This document shows positions 26,512 through 35,018 of a stretch of 64,000 nucleotides of DNA, piece after piece. Origin of the DNA: CAVUAT01 sp963848045 (lineage in GTDB: Bacteria > Actinomycetota > Thermoleophilia > Solirubrobacterales > 70-9); assembly GCA_963848045.1 (NCBI GenBank), contig CAWKCC010000002.1:62001-126000 (forward strand). The letters are read 5' to 3'. The position numbers and the translations under genes were made by a program. Positions within the stretch are counted from its first letter, which is position 1. Each line of letters opens with the position of its first letter. The notes beneath the pieces are model-generated. The model saw only the letters and a program-made list of their open reading frames with translations. It was not told the origin of the DNA and did no database searches.

Positions 26512-27738
26512 CTAGGCGGGCTTGGGCGTGCTCGTGGAAGCAGCGGCCGCGGGAGGCTCCTGCGCCGCCGCGCGGCTTCCGCCGATGATCGGGGCACAGA
26601 CCAGCCACAGGTAGAGCACCAGGTAGAGGTTCCGGGCCGCGATCGGCCACGTGAACCCGGCGCCCAGGCCATCGACCTGATCGTAGTTCTGGAGTGCTAT
26701 CTGGGTGAAGAGGATCGCGACCAGCAACACGAGGTTCTCGCGGCCCGCCCCGTAGGCCGCCGCCGAGAGCGGCAGCACCCAAAGCAGGAACTGCGGCGAG
26801 AGCACCGGCGCAAACACCACCATCACGGCGAGCAGTGCGGTGACCAGCGCCAGATTCGGCACCGGCGAGCGCCACCCGGCACGCAGGAGGATCAGGTAGA
26901 GGACCGCGCCGACCAGCACGGACACGAGCCTCGCGGCGTCCGTCCCCGTGGCCGCGACATCGAACCCCCCGCTCGCGACCTCGCTGGATACCCCGGCGCC
27001 AAACTGGCCGGCGATCTCGAACGGCGTGGCCGCGAGGCTCTCGATCTGGAGCCCGCGTCCCGTGTGGTAGGTGATCGCGGCGCCGAACTCATCACCCCAG
27101 GCGATCACGATGCCCACGCATACGATCAGCGGGATCACCCCGCCCACCACGGCCCGGCGCCACTGTCGTTCACCCCGCATCAACGCCGGGTAGAGGAACA
27201 GGGGGAAGGCCTTGACGGCGGTGGCCGCGGCCAGCAGCGCGGACCAGGTGGCGGATCGGCGCCGATCGCGTGCGAGGATCGCCGCAAGCACCAGCGCCGC
27301 CGGCACCAGGTCGAAACGCGAGAGCGCCAAGGGGGCGGTGTCGATTAGCGAGTCGTCGAGAACCACGCCCGAGAGCATCACCAGGCCTATCGTGTAGACG
27401 CCCAGTGCCGAGATCACCTGGCGCGCGCTGCCGGGCAGCCCGAGCGCCAGCAGCAGGACGAGCGCGAGGTCGACGGCCAGCATCTCCCATTGGAATGCCT
27501 CCACGTAGGCATCGACACCATCGCCGAACAGCGCCGGGCCCTGGAGCACCGGGATCGACAACGGTGGGTACTCGATGCTCTGGTCGAGGTAGGGACGGTC
27601 GCCCGCCTCGATCGCCTCCGCCTGGGGCGCGAAGTCGTTGACCAGCACGGAGGACCAGGAGCCGACCGTCGGGACGAAGACCGCGAGGTGCACTGCGCAG
27701 GCGAGAAGCGCCACGATGATCCGGTGCCGCGTGGTCAT
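26512..27738 (-). CDS. GT87-family-like polyprenyl-phosphate sugar transferase
   Basis: The 408-residue membrane protein has about ten helices. After the first helix the loop VNDFAPQAEAIEAGDRPYLD followed by SIEYPPLS is the GT87/DUF2029 signature, in which the Asp is catalytic and the YPP segment follows. Such enzymes move mannose or similar sugars from polyprenyl phosphate to wall glycans. Together with 24688-26499 and the Ppm-like synthase at 43220 (which makes the donor), the window carries parts of an envelope mannosylation route. The acceptor is unknown. The start codon has only GCGAGG in front. Confidence 0.7.
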   Translation of the reverse strand: MTTRHRIIVALLACAVHLAVFVPTVGSWSSVLVNDFAPQAEAIEAGDRPYLDQSIEYPPLSIPVLQGPALFGDGVDAYVEAFQWEMLAVDLALVLLLALGLPGSARQVISALGVYTIGLVMLSGVVLDDSLIDTAPLALSRFDLVPAALVLAAILARDRRRSATWSALLAAATAVKAFPLFLYPALMRGERQWRRAVVGGVIPLIVCVGIVIAWGDEFGAAITYHTGRGLQIESLAATPFEIAGQFGAGVSSEVASGGFDVAATGTDAARLVSVLVGAVLYLILLRAGWRSPVPNLALVTALLAVMVVFAPVLSPQFLLWVLPLSAAAYGAGRENLVLLVAILFTQIALQNYDQVDGLGAGFTWPIAARNLYLVLYLWLVCAPIIGGSRAAAQEPPAAAASTSTPKPA

Positions 27739-27805
27739 CCTCGCTTGGCGCTCACTGGGACCTGCCGACGAGTGATCGGCGACCCGCCGAGCGCCGGCTG
27801 CCCGG

Positions 27806-28951
27806 CTATTGGACCACGGGCAGCTCGGTGCCGCTGATCGCGGCGGCGGGAACGCCGGCGGCGGCGACCGTCTCCATCACCGGGAGCGCGACCGGAGTCT
27901 GGGCGACGATGCCGCGGACTGCCTGGCGGATGGCCTGTGAGGCCGGCGCGTCGGGCTCGTCCGTGACCAGCGGCGAGCCGTCATCGGCGTGCTCGCGGAG
28001 CTCGGAGGAGAGGGGGACCTTGGCGAGCAGCGGCACATCGAGCTCGTCGGCCAGCAGCTGACCGCCGCCCTCGCCGAAGATCGCCACGCGCTCGCCGTCG
28101 GGCCCGGTGAAAGCCGACATGTTCTCGATCACGCCCATCACCTCGAGGTCCACCTTCGCCGCCATCTCGGCCGTGCGGGCCGCGACGCTCTGGGCTGCCG
28201 GCTGGGGGGTGGTGACGATCACGATCTTGGCCTGGGGCAGCAGCTGCGCGAGGGTCATCGAGACGTCGCCCGTGCCGGGAGGCAGATCGAGCAGCAGATA
28301 GTCGAGCTCTTCCCAGGCGACGTCTTCCAGGAACTGCTGGATCGCCTTGTGCAGCATCGGACCGCGCCAGACGACGGCGGCGTTCTCATCGACGAAGAAG
28401 CCGATCGACATGACCTTGGGGCCGGCCGGCGAGACGGGGGGGATGATCTTTCGCTCGGCCGAGACGTCGGGCTTGCGATTGACGCCGAGCATGCGCGGGA
28501 TCGAGTAGCCGTAGACGTCGCAGTCGAGCGCGCCGGCAGAGTGGCCCTCGGCCACCAGCGCGGCGGCGAGGTTGGCGGTCATCGTCGACTTACCCACGCC
28601 GCCCTTGCCCGAGGCGACGCAGATCACGTTCTTGACCTGTGCCAGGGCACCCTCGGGGAGCTTGTTGCGGCCCAGCTTCTGCTGCAGCTCACCCTTCTCG
28701 GAGTCGGAAAGCACGTCGAAGCCGACCTCGACCCTGGTCACGCCCTCCAACTCCCCGACGTTCTTGGCCACGGCCTCCTGGAAGTGGGAGCGGATCGGGC
28801 AGCCGGGGGTGGTCAGCGAGACGACCACGTCGATGCGGCCGCCATCGTGGATCTCGATCGAGCGGACCATCCCCAACTCGACGATGTTCCGCCGCAGCTC
28901 GGGATCGATCACCGCCTGGAGCTTCTGCTCGACCTGTTCGGTGGTTGGCAT
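27806..28951 (-). CDS. mrp: Mrp/ApbC-type P-loop ATPase lacking the CxxC
   Basis: The 381-residue protein joins an N-terminal MIP18/DUF59 domain (residues ~5-85) to a MinD-like ATPase with the deviant Walker A SGKGGVGKST. Mrp/NBP35 proteins carry and deliver Fe-S clusters. GAGAAT lies 8 bases before the ATG. Where most Mrp proteins have ENMS.F.C..C, this one reads ENMSAFTGPDGERVAIFG, so the cluster-binding cysteines are absent. The carrier function as usually described may therefore not apply unchanged. Confidence 0.88.
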   Translation of the reverse strand: MPTTEQVEQKLQAVIDPELRRNIVELGMVRSIEIHDGGRIDVVVSLTTPGCPIRSHFQEAVAKNVGELEGVTRVEVGFDVLSDSEKGELQQKLGRNKLPEGALAQVKNVICVASGKGGVGKSTMTANLAAALVAEGHSAGALDCDVYGYSIPRMLGVNRKPDVSAERKIIPPVSPAGPKVMSIGFFVDENAAVVWRGPMLHKAIQQFLEDVAWEELDYLLLDLPPGTGDVSMTLAQLLPQAKIVIVTTPQPAAQSVAARTAEMAAKVDLEVMGVIENMSAFTGPDGERVAIFGEGGGQLLADELDVPLLAKVPLSSELREHADDGSPLVTDEPDAPASQAIRQAVRGIVAQTPVALPVMETVAAAGVPAAAISGTELPVVQ

Positions 28952-28959
28952 CCGATCTG

Positions 28960-28965
28960 ATTCTC
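28960..28965 (-). promoter_or_regulatory. Putative -10 element, GAGAAT
   Basis: On the minus strand GAGAAT is followed by 8 bases and the ATG at 28951. Confidence 0.4.
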
Positions 28966-29016
28966 GCAGGTACGGCCCCCCGACCGCCCGGTGGCGTAAC
29001 CGGCGCCTCCCGTTCG

Positions 29017-29044
29017 TTTACAAACGTGTGTTCGGTGCTATATT
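29017..29044 (+). promoter_or_regulatory. Consensus-like sigma-A promoter
   Basis: TTTACA (29017-29022), a 16-base spacer and TATATT (29039-29044) lie in the most AT-rich stretch of the window, 57 bases before the ATG at 29102. It is the best -35/-10 pair I see here, so the gene is probably strongly expressed. Confidence 0.75.
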
Positions 29045-29101
29045 GCTGAACAAGCTTAGTTCTAATAAGACAACTCGACACGAGAGGCAGTGAGGACAAG
29101 A

Positions 29102-29662
29102 ATGACGAAGACCAAGGATCAGGCAACGGACAGCTCCGAGAAGCTCAAGGACGAGGCGGCGGGCGACGCCAAGAAGGTCAAGGGCCAGGCGGCTGACGAC
29201 GCCGGGAAGGTCAAGGCGCAGGCCGCCGGCGATGCCGACGTTATCGGTGATCAGGTCGGCGAGCTCGAGGAGGAAGCGCGTCGCAAGGGCCAGGGCGCAA
29301 CCGACCAGGCCCTACAGGCCGCGGACGTGATCACCGGCGCCTCCGCGAACGCCGCCGATGCTGTCGCCAAGGCCGTCGAGCAGTGGCGCGACCCGGCCAG
29401 CCGTAGCAAGGAGATGGAGACGCTGCGCAAGCAGCTGACCGACGAGCTGGACAAGGCCGGCGAGCGTGGCAGCGAGATCCGCCGCCAGGTCACCGACCAG
29501 GTCGTGGAGCAGGCCCGCAAGGCGCGCGACCGCGTCGAGCCCGTCTATCGCGAGCGCGTCGAGCCGACTGTGGAGCGGGCGCGCGAGCGCGTCGAGCCGA
29601 CTGTGGAACGGGCGCGCGAGCGCGTCGAGCCGACTGTGGAGCGGGTGCGCGAGCGCATCTAG
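29102..29662 (+). CDS. LEA-like/apolipoprotein-like charged helical repeat protein
   Basis: This 186-residue protein is almost wholly Ala, Lys, Glu, Asp, Arg and Gln. The N-terminal half has KDEAAGDAKKVKGQAADD repeats recalling CsbD and group-3 LEA stress proteins. The C-terminus has three exact-type 11-residue repeats ERVEPTVERAR. No hydrophobic core, signal peptide or cysteine is seen, so a cytosolic, partly unfolded or amphipathic-helical protein is expected. The gene has a strong promoter, a Shine-Dalgarno (GTGAGGA) and a terminator of its own. A stress-protective or membrane-surface role is inferred from composition only. Confidence 0.65.
   Translation: MTKTKDQATDSSEKLKDEAAGDAKKVKGQAADDAGKVKAQAAGDADVIGDQVGELEEEARRKGQGATDQALQAADVITGASANAADAVAKAVEQWRDPASRSKEMETLRKQLTDELDKAGERGSEIRRQVTDQVVEQARKARDRVEPVYRERVEPTVERARERVEPTVERARERVEPTVERVRERI
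29552..29650 (+). repeat. 33-bp tandem repeat, 3 copies
   Basis: Units start at 29552, 29585 and 29618 (GAGCGCGTCGAGCCGACTGT and on), nearly identical in DNA, which points to recent duplication. Each encodes ERVEPTVERAR or, in the last copy, ERVEPTVERVR. Confidence 0.9.
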
Positions 29663-29754
29663 CCGCTTAGCCCGGGCCGCCGATGAGAGGCGGCCGGCCC
29701 GGATAGGTCTGCTCGCCCCAGACTCGCGAGCAGAGAAGCAACCTCTCCTCCCTC

Positions 29755-29787
29755 GAAAGCCGGGCCCTCGTGGCCCGGCTTTCATTT
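29755..29787. terminator. Rho-independent terminator, likely bidirectional
   Basis: GAAAGCCGGGCC, loop CTCGT and GGCCCGGCTTTC form a perfect 12-bp stem followed by ATTT. It lies between the converging LEA-like and DUF2342 genes and can serve both strands. Confidence 0.85.
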
Positions 29788-29812
29788 GGGCGGCCGCGGC
29801 CGGCGGAGCCGC

Positions 29813-30973
29813 CTAGCGGAAGCGGGCCAGGAAGCGGCGCACGGGGCGGTCGGCGTCGGTGCGGGCGATCCAGGCTTGGGGATCCTCGAGCTCTGTGCCG
29901 GTTGGCAGGGCATCGGGGCGAGACCAGACCGTGTTGAGAGCGCGGATGCCCGCGATCCCGGCAACCTCATCGCAGAAGACCTTGCCGCGCTGGTACTGGG
30001 CCATCTTCATCTGCAGGCCCAGCAGTCTCGAGACCAGGGACTCGAGCGGGCTGCGGCGCTGGCGGTCGCGGTCGAGGCGTCGGCGCAGCTCGGCGTAGCG
30101 CGGGTCGAGCTGGTCGCCCACAGCGTCCATGACGTGCTCGGCGTAGCCCTCGATCACGGTCATCGCCGCGGTCAGACGCTCGACGAGCTCGCGCTGGTCC
30201 TCGGTCCAGAGCAGGGTCGCGAGCTCGCCGCTGGTGAAGGTGCGGACCAGCTCCTTGGGACCGGTGCGCAGCAGCCTGGAGAGCAACTCGCCGGGCTTCA
30301 CCTCGACGGCGGCCTGCTCGAACAGGTCGGCCGCGATCCGCCCCAGGTAGCTGCGCAGCCAGGGGACCCCGGCGAACTGCACCGCGTGCGTGGTCTCGTG
30401 CAGCGCGATCCAGCGCAGGAAGAGGTCGCGGTCGACATCGAGCCGCTCGCGCGCCGCGGAGAGGTTGGGACCGACGAACAGCAACCGCGGGGCGCGCGTC
30501 GGACCCAGCAATGCGACGTCGTACTGGCCGACCACCCGCTGGGCCAGGTAGCCGACCGCGAGGCCGACCTCGGCGCCTGCGGCGGCGCCGGTGAGCCGCC
30601 GCGAGAGGCCACCGCCCCCGTCGGCGCCCTCTCCCGACGCGCCCATGCGCTCGGCGATCTTGCGCTCGACCCCCGCCGACATCTGCTCGAAGGAGAGGAG
30701 GTTCGTGCGGGCCCAATCGTCGCGGCCCACCAGCTCGGCCGCGGGGATGGCGCCCCTCGGTCGCAGGTGCGTGTAACGGCGCACCAGGCGGGCGGCATGA
30801 AGGGACTCGGCGCGCAGCTCGGCTTCGGTCCCGTCCCAGCGCGGGCCGTCACCGGCGAGAGCCAGCGCGATGCGCTCGGCGAGGCTCCAGTCGACGACTC
30901 CGGGCGGGCCGGCGTCCGCCGCCGGGGTGCCGTCCGTGCGCGGGGCGGCGGTGGCCTCGCCCGCCTCGCTCAT
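29813..30973 (-). CDS. Zinc-dependent metallopeptidase-like protein, DUF2342 family
   Basis: The 386-residue protein carries HETTH (IALHETTHAVQFAGVPWL), the HExxH zinc motif of the actinobacterial family once annotated as coenzyme F420 biosynthesis associated, and GYAEHVMDAVG downstream, which may hold the third ligand. No proteolytic activity is established for this family as far as I know. Its start overlaps the stop of the inositol-monophosphatase-like gene (ATGA, 30970-30973), so the two are translationally coupled. Confidence 0.8.
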   Translation of the reverse strand: MSEAGEATAAPRTDGTPAADAGPPGVVDWSLAERIALALAGDGPRWDGTEAELRAESLHAARLVRRYTHLRPRGAIPAAELVGRDDWARTNLLSFEQMSAGVERKIAERMGASGEGADGGGGLSRRLTGAAAGAEVGLAVGYLAQRVVGQYDVALLGPTRAPRLLFVGPNLSAARERLDVDRDLFLRWIALHETTHAVQFAGVPWLRSYLGRIAADLFEQAAVEVKPGELLSRLLRTGPKELVRTFTSGELATLLWTEDQRELVERLTAAMTVIEGYAEHVMDAVGDQLDPRYAELRRRLDRDRQRRSPLESLVSRLLGLQMKMAQYQRGKVFCDEVAGIAGIRALNTVWSRPDALPTGTELEDPQAWIARTDADRPVRRFLARFR

Positions 30974-31806
30974 CCCGGTACCGCCCGCTGGGCCTCCCTG
31001 AGCACGGCCAGGTCGGGAGCGGTTCGTGCGGCGGCGATCCCGAAGCGCGCCGACAGCTCCAGGGGAGTCTCCTGCGGCGCCCGGTCCCCGAAGGCGAGCA
31101 CCCCTCCCGCCTCGCTGACCAGCAGCTGAGCGGCTGCGGCGTCGACCGAGCGGCAGGGTCGGGTGGAGAACATGCCGTCGAAGCGCCCGGCGGCGACATA
31201 GCTGAGCGAGACGGCGATCGAGCCGGGGGTACGCACCCGGTACGCCCTGCCGTCGAGCACGCGGCAGGCGGCGATCAGCCGCTCGGGCTTGCTCGCTTCG
31301 ACGGCCACGACCTCGAGGCCGTCACCCGCGGGGACCCGGATGGACTTGCCGGCGAGCGTGGCCCCCCTGCCCGCGATCGCGATGAACTCCTCGCCGGCGC
31401 CGAACTCGTAGACGTAGCCGAGCGTGACGTCGGCCATCGAGTCGCCCGTGGCCACGGCGATGCTGAGGCTGTGGCAGGGGACGGTGCGACGGGCGTTGAG
31501 CGAGCCGTCGATCGGGTCAACGACGACGCGAAGGGGCGAGCTGCCTGGCCCGAACTCGACCGTGCCGCGCTCCTCGGAGATCGCCGTGAACTCATGACCG
31601 TCCCCGTGCATGCCCTCCAGCTGCTCGAAGACAGCGTCCTCGCAGAGGCGGTCGATGACGAGCGTGTTGTCGCCGCCCTCGCCGACGCCCTCGTAGACGG
31701 TCCGCGCCTCGATCCCCGCGTGCTCGGCGAAGATCGCCTGCTGTGCCTCGACGGCGCGACCGAAGGCGGCCACCCACTCCTCTGCCGAGGGGCCCTGCTG
31801 GCTCAC
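30970..31806 (-). CDS. Inositol monophosphatase family protein
   Basis: The 278-residue Mg-dependent sugar-phosphatase fold has ISEERG (metal Glu), VVVDPIDGSLNARR (the DPxDG(S/T) motif) and SVDAAAAQLLVSEAGG (third metal Asp). The usual Trp of the WDxAA motif is Ser-Val here. Substrate could be inositol phosphate, fructose-1,6-bisphosphate or PAP. The GTG start has TAGCAT 6 bases upstream. It is coupled to the DUF2342 gene and divergent from the helicase-nuclease. Confidence 0.85.
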   Translation of the reverse strand: MSQQGPSAEEWVAAFGRAVEAQQAIFAEHAGIEARTVYEGVGEGGDNTLVIDRLCEDAVFEQLEGMHGDGHEFTAISEERGTVEFGPGSSPLRVVVDPIDGSLNARRTVPCHSLSIAVATGDSMADVTLGYVYEFGAGEEFIAIAGRGATLAGKSIRVPAGDGLEVVAVEASKPERLIAACRVLDGRAYRVRTPGSIAVSLSYVAAGRFDGMFSTRPCRSVDAAAAQLLVSEAGGVLAFGDRAPQETPLELSARFGIAAARTAPDLAVLREAQRAVPG

Positions 31807-31812
31807 CGGGCC

Positions 31813-31818
31813 ATGCTA
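31813..31818 (-). promoter_or_regulatory. Putative -10 element, TAGCAT
   Basis: On the minus strand TAGCAT is followed by 6 bases and GTG 31806. Confidence 0.55.
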
Positions 31819-31832
31819 GCGAGGGGCCTCGG

Positions 31833-31838
31833 TAGCCT
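31833..31838 (+). promoter_or_regulatory. Putative -10 element, TAGCCT
   Basis: TAGCCT ends 9 bases before GTG 31848. It lies 14 bases from the opposite-facing TAGCAT, so the two divergent promoters overlap in footprint. Confidence 0.5.
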
Positions 31839-31847
31839 CAGCGCGCG

Positions 31848-34800
31848 GTGGCGAGCTCGTCCGCACAGCCCGATCCCCCCCAGCGCGATCTGAGCGATCG
31901 CCAGCGAGCGGTGCTGGAGCACAGCGAGGGCCCGCTGCTGCTGACCGGCGTCGCCGGATCGGGCCGCACCGAGACGCTGGCGCGGCGGCTGGCCGCCCTG
32001 GCGGGCCGGGGCGAGCAGGCGCTGGCGCTGAGCTGCTCGCAGACGGCCGCGACCGACCTGCGCGCCCGAGCCGAGCAGGCGGCTACGGAGGCATTCGAGG
32101 AGCTGGTCGCCCTGCCCTACCGCCTCGCGGCCATCCGCCTGCTTCGCGAGCACTCGACCGAGGCTGGGGTTGACCCCTTCCTCGAGGCGCTGAGCCCGGC
32201 CGAGCGGCTGGCGATGCTGCTCGAGCGCCTCGACAGCCTGCCGCTGCGCCGGCACGAGATCAGGGGCGCGCCGGCGAACCTGCTCGCTCGGCTGGTCGGT
32301 CGGATCGACTCGCTGAAGGCCGCCGGGGTCGACGCCGCGCGCTTTCGGGCCTGGACGGACGGGCTGACGAGGGATGCGGCCGACGACGCCGAGCGCGACT
32401 CGGCCGAGCGCGAGCGCGAGTTCGCCGAGCTCTACGAGCTTCACGACGAGCTGCTGAGCGAGGCCGGCGTGACCGACGGAGGCTCGGCGGTGCTGGAGCT
32501 GACCCGGCTGCTGGGCGAGCGCCCCGCCCTTGCGGCGGCGATCGCGAAGCGCTTCCCCCACCTGCTGGTGGACGAGATGGAGGATGCCTGCCCCGCCGAG
32601 CGCGAGCTGGTCGATCGGCTGGCGCGGGGCGCCAGCAGCGTGGTGCTCTCCTGCGACGACGAGCAGGGCGACGGTGGCGCGGCGGACTGGGCAAGGGCGG
32701 CGCTGGGCGAGCTGACCGAGGTCGAGCTCGACACCTCCTGGCGCTATGGAGGCGAGCTGCTCGATGCCGCGAACGCCGTCGTCGCTCCCGCCGGGCCCAG
32801 CGGCGAGCGCGCCCGCCGTGCCGAGGGAGCCGAGACGGAGGTGGCGTTCTGGCGCTGCGCCAACGAGCGCGCCGAGGCGCAGGCCGTGGCGCGCGAGATC
32901 GAGGCGGCTCTGGCCGCCGAGGGCGGTCCACAGGCGCGGCGGATCTGCGTCGCGGTCCCCAGCGGCCACGGACTCTCGCGCACGGTCGCGGGCGCCCTGG
33001 AGGAGCGGCGCGTGCCTCACCGCATCACCTCAGCCGGAGCCTTCTTCCAGCGCCCCGAGGTGCGCGACGTGATCGCCTGGCTGCGGCTGCTCGCCGACCC
33101 CACCGACGCCGCGGCGGCCGTGCGGGCCCTCAGCCGCCCCCCGGTGGAGCTGCGCTCAGTGGATCTGGCGCGCTGCACGACGATCGCCAGACGCCGCAAG
33201 CTCGACATGATCTCGGCGCTGGAGGCGTCGCTTGAGAGCCCCCAGATATCCCCCGAGGCCCGCGAGCGCATCCGCGCCTTCCTCGGCCTGCACACGGCCG
33301 CGGTCAACGCGATGGGCGAGATGCCCACCGACGTCTTCGTGCGGCGGCTGATCGAGCGCGTCGGGTTTCGGCGTCAGCGCCTCTTCGCCGCCCACCCCGA
33401 GGCCGTGGAGCGCCTGCGCAACCTCTCGCGGCTCGGCGACCTGGCGGCCGACTGGGCGCGGCGCGAGCCGGGTGGCTCCAGCCGCGACTTCACGCGCTAC
33501 CTGGTCGCGGTCTCCGAGGCCGGCCTACAGGCCGACCACGAGCCGGCGGTGCCCGTGGCCGACGCGGTGCAGGTGATGCCGCTCGACTCGGTCAAGGGAC
33601 TTGAGTTCGACCGCGTCTACATCGTCGGCCTGCAGGCCGAGGCCGTGCCCGGACCGGTGCCGACCGGGGTCCCCGACGTGCCGATGGCGCTCGGCGGCGG
33701 CAGCAGCTCGCACCAAGATCGTCAGCGCCGCCTGCTCTACACGGCCATGACCCGAGCCCGGGAGAGGCTGGTGCTGACCCGGCCGGAGGCGAGCGAGGAG
33801 GGCGCGGTCAGCGCCTCGCCCTTCTACGAGCAGGCGCGCGCCGTGCTGGGCGCCTCGGAGTCGAGCCACGAGGAGGAGCTGTTCGGCCCCGCGGAGGGCC
33901 TGCACGCCACCTACCGGATGATCCAGGACGAGGTCATGGAGGAGGCCTGGCGAGCCGGCGGCACCCTCAACGAGCCCCGCCTCGACACCTACATGGACGT
34001 CAACCGGGCGGTCGCCCGCTTTCTCGAGCTGCTCAAGCTCGGCGCCCTGATCCAGCGACCCGGCGAGGAGCCTCCTGCCGATGCGCTGCGGGCGATCAAC
34101 GAGATGCTGGGACAGGGCATCTCGCCCGAGCAGCGCGACCTGCTCGCCGACTCGGCGCTGGACCGCTACCTGCTGGAAGCGGAGGGCGAGCGCCGGCGCG
34201 GCAGCGAGCTGATCGCGGCGCGCGAGGAACCATCGCTCGAGGCCTTCCTGCCGCGCCGCGGCGAGGGCCTCGGCCTCTCGGCGACAGACATCGACCTCTA
34301 CCGCACCTGCCCGCTCAAGTACAAGTTCGCGCGCGTCTTCGGGATCCCCCAGGAGCCGACGATCAACCAGCGCTTCGGGATCGTGATCCACCAGGTGCTC
34401 GAACGCTTCCATGCCCAGGGCACGTCTGCCGGCGGCGACGAGGCGGGCAGCCTCAACCGCCTGATGTCCCTGTTCGCCGCCGCCTGGCGGCGCTCGGGCT
34501 TCGGCGAGACCGATGACGAGCTTCAGTACCGCGAGCGCGCGATCGCATCGCTGCGCCGCTACCACGCGCGCGAATCGGGCAGCCCGGCCAGCCCGAAGTG
34601 GGTGGAGCGGAAGTTCGACTTCCAGGTGGGCCAGCATCACCTGCGCGGCCGCGTCGACCGCGTCGACCAGCTGCCCGAGGGCGGCTACGAGCTGATCGAC
34701 TACAAGACCGGCGACCCCAAGTCCCGCCGCGAGCTCGAGTCCGACGTGCAGCTGGCGATCTACAGGCTCGCCGCGCGGGAAGCCTGGCACCTCGAGGCAG

Positions 34801-35000
34801 GTGCCCGGGGCAGCTTCTGGTACGTGCTCGCCGACGAGAAGGTCGCCGTCGGCAGCTCTCCGGATGATCTCGAGCGGGTCGAGAGCACGGTGCTGGAGGT
34901 CGGAGAGGGGATCCTCGGCCAGGACTTCGAGCCGCGGCCCTCGCCCGAGATCTGCTCCTGGTGCGACTTCAAGTTGATCTGCCCCGCCTCGGAGGCCTAG
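31848..35000 (+). CDS. UvrD-like helicase/RecB-family nuclease (AddB/AdnB-like) with degenerate motor
   Basis: The 1050-residue protein has an SF1A helicase region and a C-terminal PD-(D/E)xK nuclease with Fe-S cysteines (TCPLKYKF, then CSWCDFKLIC). The nuclease looks intact (IHQVLERF, GRVDRVD, LIDYKTG, QLAIYRLA). The motor does not: Walker A reads AGSGRTE with Arg40 for the invariant Lys, motif II is DEMED rather than DEFQD, the GDxxQSIY motif is replaced by SCDDEQGD, and the pre-KGLEFD His is Asp. Motif VI (YTAMTRARERL) survives. AddB of Bacillus is a precedent for a subunit with a non-motor helicase fold; a partner with an active motor would then be needed, and none is in the window. Confidence 0.85.
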   Translation: MASSSAQPDPPQRDLSDRQRAVLEHSEGPLLLTGVAGSGRTETLARRLAALAGRGEQALALSCSQTAATDLRARAEQAATEAFEELVALPYRLAAIRLLREHSTEAGVDPFLEALSPAERLAMLLERLDSLPLRRHEIRGAPANLLARLVGRIDSLKAAGVDAARFRAWTDGLTRDAADDAERDSAEREREFAELYELHDELLSEAGVTDGGSAVLELTRLLGERPALAAAIAKRFPHLLVDEMEDACPAERELVDRLARGASSVVLSCDDEQGDGGAADWARAALGELTEVELDTSWRYGGELLDAANAVVAPAGPSGERARRAEGAETEVAFWRCANERAEAQAVAREIEAALAAEGGPQARRICVAVPSGHGLSRTVAGALEERRVPHRITSAGAFFQRPEVRDVIAWLRLLADPTDAAAAVRALSRPPVELRSVDLARCTTIARRRKLDMISALEASLESPQISPEARERIRAFLGLHTAAVNAMGEMPTDVFVRRLIERVGFRRQRLFAAHPEAVERLRNLSRLGDLAADWARREPGGSSRDFTRYLVAVSEAGLQADHEPAVPVADAVQVMPLDSVKGLEFDRVYIVGLQAEAVPGPVPTGVPDVPMALGGGSSSHQDRQRRLLYTAMTRARERLVLTRPEASEEGAVSASPFYEQARAVLGASESSHEEELFGPAEGLHATYRMIQDEVMEEAWRAGGTLNEPRLDTYMDVNRAVARFLELLKLGALIQRPGEEPPADALRAINEMLGQGISPEQRDLLADSALDRYLLEAEGERRRGSELIAAREEPSLEAFLPRRGEGLGLSATDIDLYRTCPLKYKFARVFGIPQEPTINQRFGIVIHQVLERFHAQGTSAGGDEAGSLNRLMSLFAAAWRRSGFGETDDELQYRERAIASLRRYHARESGSPASPKWVERKFDFQVGQHHLRGRVDRVDQLPEGGYELIDYKTGDPKSRRELESDVQLAIYRLAAREAWHLEAGARGSFWYVLADEKVAVGSSPDDLERVESTVLEVGEGILGQDFEPRPSPEICSWCDFKLICPASEA

Positions 35001-35018
35001 GAAGGGGGCCTTCCGCCC

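Noticed and set aside
29672..29705. GC hairpin CCGGGCCGCC...GGCGGCCGGCCCGG as a second terminator
   Set aside because: It needs a bulge and has no T tract; the perfect hairpin at 29755 explains termination.
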